From: Anaerolineae bacterium | Lineage (GTDB): Bacteria > Chloroflexota > Anaerolineae > B4-G1 > SLSP01 | Length of the DNA: 9,930 nucleotides | Direction: 5' to 3' | NCBI GenBank assembly: GCA_016927095.1 | Contig: JAFGNI010000311.1 | Location: forward strand, 1-9,930 | Shown here: piece after piece, positions 7,401 to 9,930 of the stretch | How positions within the stretch are numbered: position 1 is the stretch's first letter | Layout of the letters: each line of letters starts with the position of its first letter | Notes under the pieces: model-generated | Databases searched by the model: none | Seen by the model: only the letters and a program-made list of their open reading frames with translations | Told to the model about the DNA's origin: nothing | Program-made: the position numbers and the translations under genes

Positions 7401-7799
7401 TTCCAAGATATCGGGGCCTCGGTCGATGTGGGTTGGGTGCATCTCCTGCTGGCGTACGCAGCGCGCGGAGAGGGTCAGGCCGACGCGATGCGGCGCACCC
7501 TGCGTGAGGCGCTCTTGGTGGCTGGCGAGACCGGGGCCGACCTGCTGATGCTATCGGCTCTGCCGGCGGCTGCGCTTCTCCTCGCTGACCAGGGTGAGTC
7601 GGAGCGGGCGGTGGCTCTGTATGCGCTCGCATCTCGCTGTGAATGGATCGCGGCGTCAAGCTGGTTCGATGATGTGGTGGGACGATCCGTGGCCGCGGCG
7701 GCAGCCTCTCTGCCGCCGGATGTGGTGGCCGTCGCCAAGTCAGAGGGCCACGCTCGCGATCTGCGCGCTTCTGCCGAGGAAATCCTGCGTGAGTTGTAG
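4413..7799 (+). CDS. BTAD/SARP-type regulator with NB-ARC ATPase and TPR repeats
   Basis: This 1128-residue cytoplasmic protein is a large multidomain transcriptional regulator of the AfsR/SARP-like class. In order: an OmpR-type winged helix (about 2-90, with RLLGAFQV, SDKVRALLAYL and TNLRQALADLRQ); the bacterial transcriptional activator domain (about 104-246); an NB-ARC/STAND ATPase opening FVGRERE at 273, with Walker A GPGGSGKT at 299-306, Walker B LLILDN at 375-380, a TSR sensor at 406-408 and a GLPL-like GMPLG at 482-486; a winged-helix hinge (from about 523, QRSLRAVFDHSW); then TPR-like helices from about 640 to 1090. Members are thought to activate transcription when the TPR sensor and ATP state switch the protein on. 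An in-frame ATG exists at 4314, but it precedes the promoter at 4338-4366, while GTG 4413 has AGGAGG 4 bases upstream and starts at the conserved family N-terminus. There is no second C-terminal HTH. The ligand and targets are unknown; the divergent repeat-protein gene is a natural candidate target. Confidence 0.93.
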   Translation: MARLTVRLLGAFQVTLEGEPVDGFRSDKVRALLAYLCVASDGPHRREKLAGLLWPDSSESAARTNLRQALADLRQVIGDDDAAPPFFHISRQTIQFNQGSNAWVDVAAFAALTARPRTIERLEEAVALYRGEFLEGFSLPDSPPFEEWALLQREQSHRLGIAALHDLIETYAERGDLERALQRTWDVLELDPWREQAHRWAMRLMALTGQRAAALAQYETCRGMLAEEFGVDPATETTALYEEIRSGGLGTAAPIVAPECAAAGELPASLIPFVGRERELEQVTGLLQDPVSRLVTLFGPGGSGKTRLIVEAARIVGEHFADGVYFVSLAPVASADAVVPTLAQALGFCFSPAEGTVHHMPREQLLTYLRGKQMLLILDNFEHLLAGASVVADILTKAPGVKVAITSRAKLNLRGEQVFPLVGMEYPAPKVGAEPVPTGPEDMAAYSAIRLFLQSARQARPDFEATGRELGEIARICHLVQGMPLGILLAAAWVDVLTVVEIAAEVEKSLDFLESEWREVPDRQRSLRAVFDHSWSLLTDRERAVFQALSVFRGGFTREAAEAVGASLRDLQNLAGKSFLQQMPASGRYEVHELLRQYASERLTTSPAAETAARDRHSAHYVAALAHFAADLTGPRQQAALAEVQADSENARVAWEWAVAHGQIDRLDRAMDGLAHFYHRRGRYQEGEAAFRTATERFATAGRPGSRSVQTPAAAADRLRVWTRALTWQAYFSRALGRRELATQLREQAAGLLERPELADHETRAERALLYQHMGRAVFLSDYEQARHYLEESLNLYRELGDVWSTAAAQHSLGTAALFRGAYADARHALEESLKLSRGLDDQESIAWNMADLTFIALFQGRFEEGLRLARDSRAITQALGGLEGIGLGLLALGAALLYTGELSQAHAALQASLRAFNELGRRGWITLAHAGLSRTHLHLGRYDEARVHAERALAHAEETALRLRVGQALVLLGWVAVAQEAYDKAHLLLEGAMAIFQDIGASVDVGWVHLLLAYAARGEGQADAMRRTLREALLVAGETGADLLMLSALPAAALLLADQGESERAVALYALASRCEWIAASSWFDDVVGRSVAAAAASLPPDVVAVAKSEGHARDLRASAEEILREL

Positions 7800-7930
7800 C
7801 AGGTGAAGGTGGCATTTCACAATCTTAGGGGTCTGACTAGAATCAGGAGCAGGCCCGCCTGTGGCGCAAGTGGTGCGTTGCGGCGCGGTGGTGTATCTAT
7901 GGTTTCACTTGTCTAGAAGGAGCTCACGCT

Positions 7931-8848
7931 ATGAAGGTTGGCATCTACAGCATTACGTATTTGGGTGTCTGGTACAAGGGCGAACCCATGACGCTGGAGG
8001 CGTTCATGCGCTACGCCGCTGCGGAGGGCTGGGAGGGGGTTGAGTTCGACACGAAACGTCCCCACGCGTCGCCGATGGATCTCTCCGTCGACGACCGGAA
8101 GGCGCTGCGCGACCTCGCGGGTGAGCTTTCGCTGCCCATCAGCGCCGTCTCGCCTAACTGTGACCTCTCGACGCCGGTGCCGGAGCACCGCGAGGCGATG
8201 CTCTGCTACGTCCGGGATTGCATCAAGCTGACAGCCGACCTGGGCTCGCCGCTCTGTAAGATCTTCGCGGCGTGGCGTGGCGTGATCACGCGCGACGGAT
8301 TGGCCGACTACGCCTACACCCGCGAGGATCGCTACCCCGATTTCGCCGACCAGCGATGGGGCAACCTTATCGCATCTCTCAAGGAGCTGGCGCCTATCGC
8401 CGAGGATATGGGGGTCACGCTGGCGCTACAGAATCACCAGCCGGTGGTGAACGGCTATCAAGACGTGCTCTCCGTGATCGAGGCGGTGGGGTCCCCCGCC
8501 CTCAAGGCGTGCATAGACCTCCCCAACGAGGAGGAGAAGAGCGTCTCGGCCGACTGGGCGCGTCAGGTCGTCCGCGATACGGGCGATCTGCAGATGCATT
8601 CCCACTACAACGGTGAGCTCTATCGCAAGCCGTCGGGTGAGATCGCGCTGAAGCCTGAGATGCGCCAGGTCGCCTATCCTGCATACGTTGAGGCGCTGGT
8701 GGCGTCCGGCTTCGATGGCTTTATGAACTGGGAGTTCTGCCATCCGGCGATCGAGGACGGCAAGCCGGCGGGCCGGGACTACGTGCACAACATGACGCGG
8801 CTGGCTTTGGAGTATATGAAGGATCTGCGCAACAAGGCGACGCCGTGA
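7931..8848 (+). CDS. Xylose isomerase-like TIM-barrel sugar (phosphate) isomerase/epimerase
   Basis: This 305-residue protein has the pattern of the AP-endonuclease-2/xylose-isomerase-like TIM-barrel superfamily, which holds sugar isomerases, epimerases and related inositol enzymes. Visible parts are the first strand KVGIYSITY, the EGWEGVEFD second strand (about 32-40), the LALQNH strand (164-169), ACIDLPN with D196, MHSHYNG with H223/H225, and NWEF with E268. By analogy with D-tagatose 3-epimerase the divalent metal is held by Glu, Asp, His and Glu; here the first Glu position appears to be Gln167, which may mark a subfamily with a different site. It has no signal peptide, so it is likely cytoplasmic. 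The ATG is preceded by GAAGGAG with about 8 bases of spacing. A gap of 131 bases from the regulator contains no clear terminator or strong promoter. The exact sugar substrate cannot be named. Confidence 0.85.
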   Translation: MKVGIYSITYLGVWYKGEPMTLEAFMRYAAAEGWEGVEFDTKRPHASPMDLSVDDRKALRDLAGELSLPISAVSPNCDLSTPVPEHREAMLCYVRDCIKLTADLGSPLCKIFAAWRGVITRDGLADYAYTREDRYPDFADQRWGNLIASLKELAPIAEDMGVTLALQNHQPVVNGYQDVLSVIEAVGSPALKACIDLPNEEEKSVSADWARQVVRDTGDLQMHSHYNGELYRKPSGEIALKPEMRQVAYPAYVEALVASGFDGFMNWEFCHPAIEDGKPAGRDYVHNMTRLALEYMKDLRNKATP

Positions 8849-8930
8849 TGTGAAGGCCGGTGCGTAAGTGGAGGCTGCGTGGTCTCGGATTGGACCGCGC
8901 TGGGTCTGCGAGGCCCGTCACCACTGCAGC

Positions 8931-8969
8931 GCCTAAGGGCTTTTGGCCCGAGTCTGCTCGGGCTTAGGC
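8931..8969. terminator. Two-part hairpin after the isomerase gene
   Basis: The inner stem GCCCGAG-TCTG-CTCGGGC (8946-8963) is enclosed by outer arms GCCTAA (8931-8936) and TTAGGC (8964-8969), with an unpaired insert on the left side. It lies about 80 bases beyond the isomerase stop. No U tract follows, so it may be a factor-dependent terminator or a transcript-end stabiliser. Confidence 0.4.
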
Positions 8970-9037
8970 CTTGGGCGCGGACGGAAGACTATGGGCTATG
9001 GAGAGAAGGTAGCTATTTCTGAATGGAGGAAGGCGAT

Positions 9038-9562
9038 ATGGCATTCAACGTAAAGAAGCGCGGTAAGCTGACGTACTACTATAACGGCGAACGTCCGGTG
9101 CTGTCGGCGCTGGTCACGGAGGAGCTGCCCGATGGCGATCTGAAGATCTCCTTTGCGGGATTGACCGGCGGCTACTCGGCCAAGGGCGTCCTGGGGCTCG
9201 ACGAGCTGGTGACGATGGACCCGGAGCAGGAGATACCGCTAGTCTTCAAGAGCTGGGAGCTCTGGCTGCAGGAGGCCGGCATCTGCGACTCGCTGGAGGA
9301 TGTAGATTTCATCGAGATCCACGCCTTTGGCTGCCAGCCCAAGTCCCCGAATCCTCTCGTGGATCCTCTGGGCTATGCGGCAGAGCTTGACCGGCTGCGA
9401 AAGGCCTACGCCGAGGCCTACCGTAGCTTTTTCGCGGAGTACCTCCCGGATAACGGTGTGCCGGCGCGGTTCACCGTGCATCTGGTGGATGTGCCCGACA
9501 AGGCAGCGTCGTACGAGTTCTACGGGACGGCGTTGTACCAGCGCGCGTTGCAGGAGTCGTAA
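9038..9562 (+). CDS. Uncharacterised 174-residue protein
   Basis: I do not recognise this protein. The reading frame opens at ATG 9023, but that ATG overlaps the purine-rich ribosome-binding site GGAGGAAGG (9025-9033); the ATG at 9038 sits 7 bases after GGAGGA and is preferred. No signal peptide or membrane segment is seen, so it is probably a soluble cytoplasmic protein. The first ~70 residues look beta-rich (KLTYYYNGE, DLKISFAGLTGGYSAKGVLGLDEL); a middle part carries two cysteines (C83, C99) in SWELWLQEAGICDS and IHAFGCQPKS; residues about 112-135 are an amphipathic helix (AAELDRLRKAYAEAYRSFF); a last strand-like stretch is ARFTVHLVDVP. Codon usage and GC match its neighbours, and a good ribosome-binding site supports it as a real gene. 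It is read in the same direction as the isomerase and the following amidohydrolase, but gaps of 189 and 259 bases argue against tight coupling. Confidence 0.8.
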   Translation: MAFNVKKRGKLTYYYNGERPVLSALVTEELPDGDLKISFAGLTGGYSAKGVLGLDELVTMDPEQEIPLVFKSWELWLQEAGICDSLEDVDFIEIHAFGCQPKSPNPLVDPLGYAAELDRLRKAYAEAYRSFFAEYLPDNGVPARFTVHLVDVPDKAASYEFYGTALYQRALQES

Positions 9563-9620
9563 CCGATGATGGAGTTTGAAAAACTAACTGACTAACACAG
9601 AACCACCGAGCTTGCCCGAC

Positions 9621-9647
9621 CCGCCCGGCGACTTCATCGCCGGGCGG
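9621..9647. terminator. 11-bp perfect hairpin after the 174-residue protein gene
   Basis: CCGCCCGGCGA (9621-9631) and TCGCCGGGCGG (9637-9647) pair perfectly around the 5-base loop CTTCA, 58 bases beyond the stop. No U tract follows. It may end or stabilise the upstream transcript. The loop resembles the TTCA loops of the compound repeat at 528-603. A weaker 7-bp hairpin (CGAACGC/GCGTTCG, 9712-9731) follows in the same gap; the rest of 9563-9821 shows no gene. Confidence 0.5.
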
Positions 9648-9821
9648 CTCCGGCGAGCGAGCTTGGCTAAGATCAGCGGGCTATATTCTCACACTCCATA
9701 ATCGGTTACGCCGAACGCACGCTCGCGTTCGCGGGTAGGTTCGTCGGTTGCCGCTTTCAGGTCTGGCTGCTTGGTGATGCCGTGTGTCTTGTGAGATTCT
9801 GCTCTGCTGGGAGGTGCCTAC

Positions 9822-9930
9822 TTGGAGCAAGACAAGTTTGATCTGTTGCTGAAGGGCGGTCATGTGATCGATCCGGCCAATGGGATCGACGGGCCGATGG
9901 ATGTTGGCATCCGCGGGGCGGTGATCGCCC
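9822..9930 (+). CDS. Amidohydrolase (hydantoinase/dihydroorotase-like), N-terminal fragment
   Basis: Only the first 36 codons are present; the gene continues past the right edge. The sequence LLLKGGHVIDPANGIDG followed by MDVGI-GAVIA is the characteristic N-terminal beta-sandwich strand pattern of cyclic amidohydrolases (hydantoinase, dihydroorotase, deacetylase-like members), which hydrolyse C-N bonds with a metal centre located further along the protein. The start is TTG at 9822, with GGGAGG ending 7 bases upstream; an in-frame stop at 9792-9794 and the lack of any ATG or GTG between make TTG the best choice. The metal-binding HxH and carboxylated lysine would lie outside the window, so the subfamily cannot be fixed. 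Its place after a sugar isomerase-like gene suggests a small-molecule catabolic neighbourhood. Confidence 0.85.
   Translation, partial: MEQDKFDLLLKGGHVIDPANGIDGPMDVGIRGAVIA

Noticed and set aside
7800..7930. Separate promoter for the isomerase gene (TATCTA near 7894)
   Set aside because: No acceptable -35 hexamer lies 16-18 bases upstream, so the call would rest on one weak hexamer.
9661..9690. Promoter with TATATT in the gap before the amidohydrolase
   Set aside because: The hexamer 17 bases upstream (GAGCTT) is far from a -35 consensus, and the start codon is about 140 bases away.

Overview
The window most likely comes from a member of the Chloroflexota (Anaerolineae/Caldilineae-like). 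The main reasons are a very large cytoplasmic regulator that fuses a SARP/BTAD DNA-binding module, an NB-ARC-type ATPase and TPR repeats, a combination expanded in that phylum; GC-rich genes with frequent GTG/TTG starts and good Shine-Dalgarno sequences; and a compound 'TTCA-loop' palindromic repeat of a kind found scattered in such genomes. The assignment rests on gene content only and is an inference.

Layout. The left part is read from the minus strand. It holds the start of an MBL-fold metallohydrolase (1-291, running off the left edge), a 335-base gap with a 16-bp palindrome and a three-hairpin element, then a translationally coupled tldD-tldE(pmbA) pair (3286 to 627) encoding the two subunits of a TldD/TldE-type metalloprotease. 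Upstream of tldD on the same strand, across a 329-base gap with a 14-bp hairpin, is a small gene (4026 to 3616) for an exported or membrane-anchored protein made almost entirely of three near-identical 27-residue repeats. A 386-base divergent control region separates it from the regulator.

The right part is read from the plus strand: the BTAD/NB-ARC/TPR regulator (4413-7799), a xylose-isomerase-like TIM-barrel sugar isomerase/epimerase (7931-8848), an unrecognised 174-residue protein (9038-9562), and the start of a hydantoinase/dihydroorotase-like amidohydrolase (9822 to the right edge). Hairpins lie between these genes, so they are probably separate or loosely linked transcription units in a catabolic neighbourhood.

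Several starts were moved from the longest possible ORF using ribosome-binding sites: tldD to ATG 3286, the repeat protein to ATG 4026, the regulator to GTG 4413, and the 174-residue protein to ATG 9038. For the regulator, a near-consensus sigma70 promoter lies inside the longer reading frame and supports the downstream start.

The most unusual item is the three-repeat exported protein. It sits upstream of, and in line with, a TldD/TldE peptidase pair and divergent from a SARP-like regulator. TldD/TldE matures some ribosomally made peptides, so a peptide-precursor system is conceivable. No modification enzyme or transporter is visible, and the repeats appear to be exported while TldD/TldE is cytoplasmic, so this remains a hypothesis.
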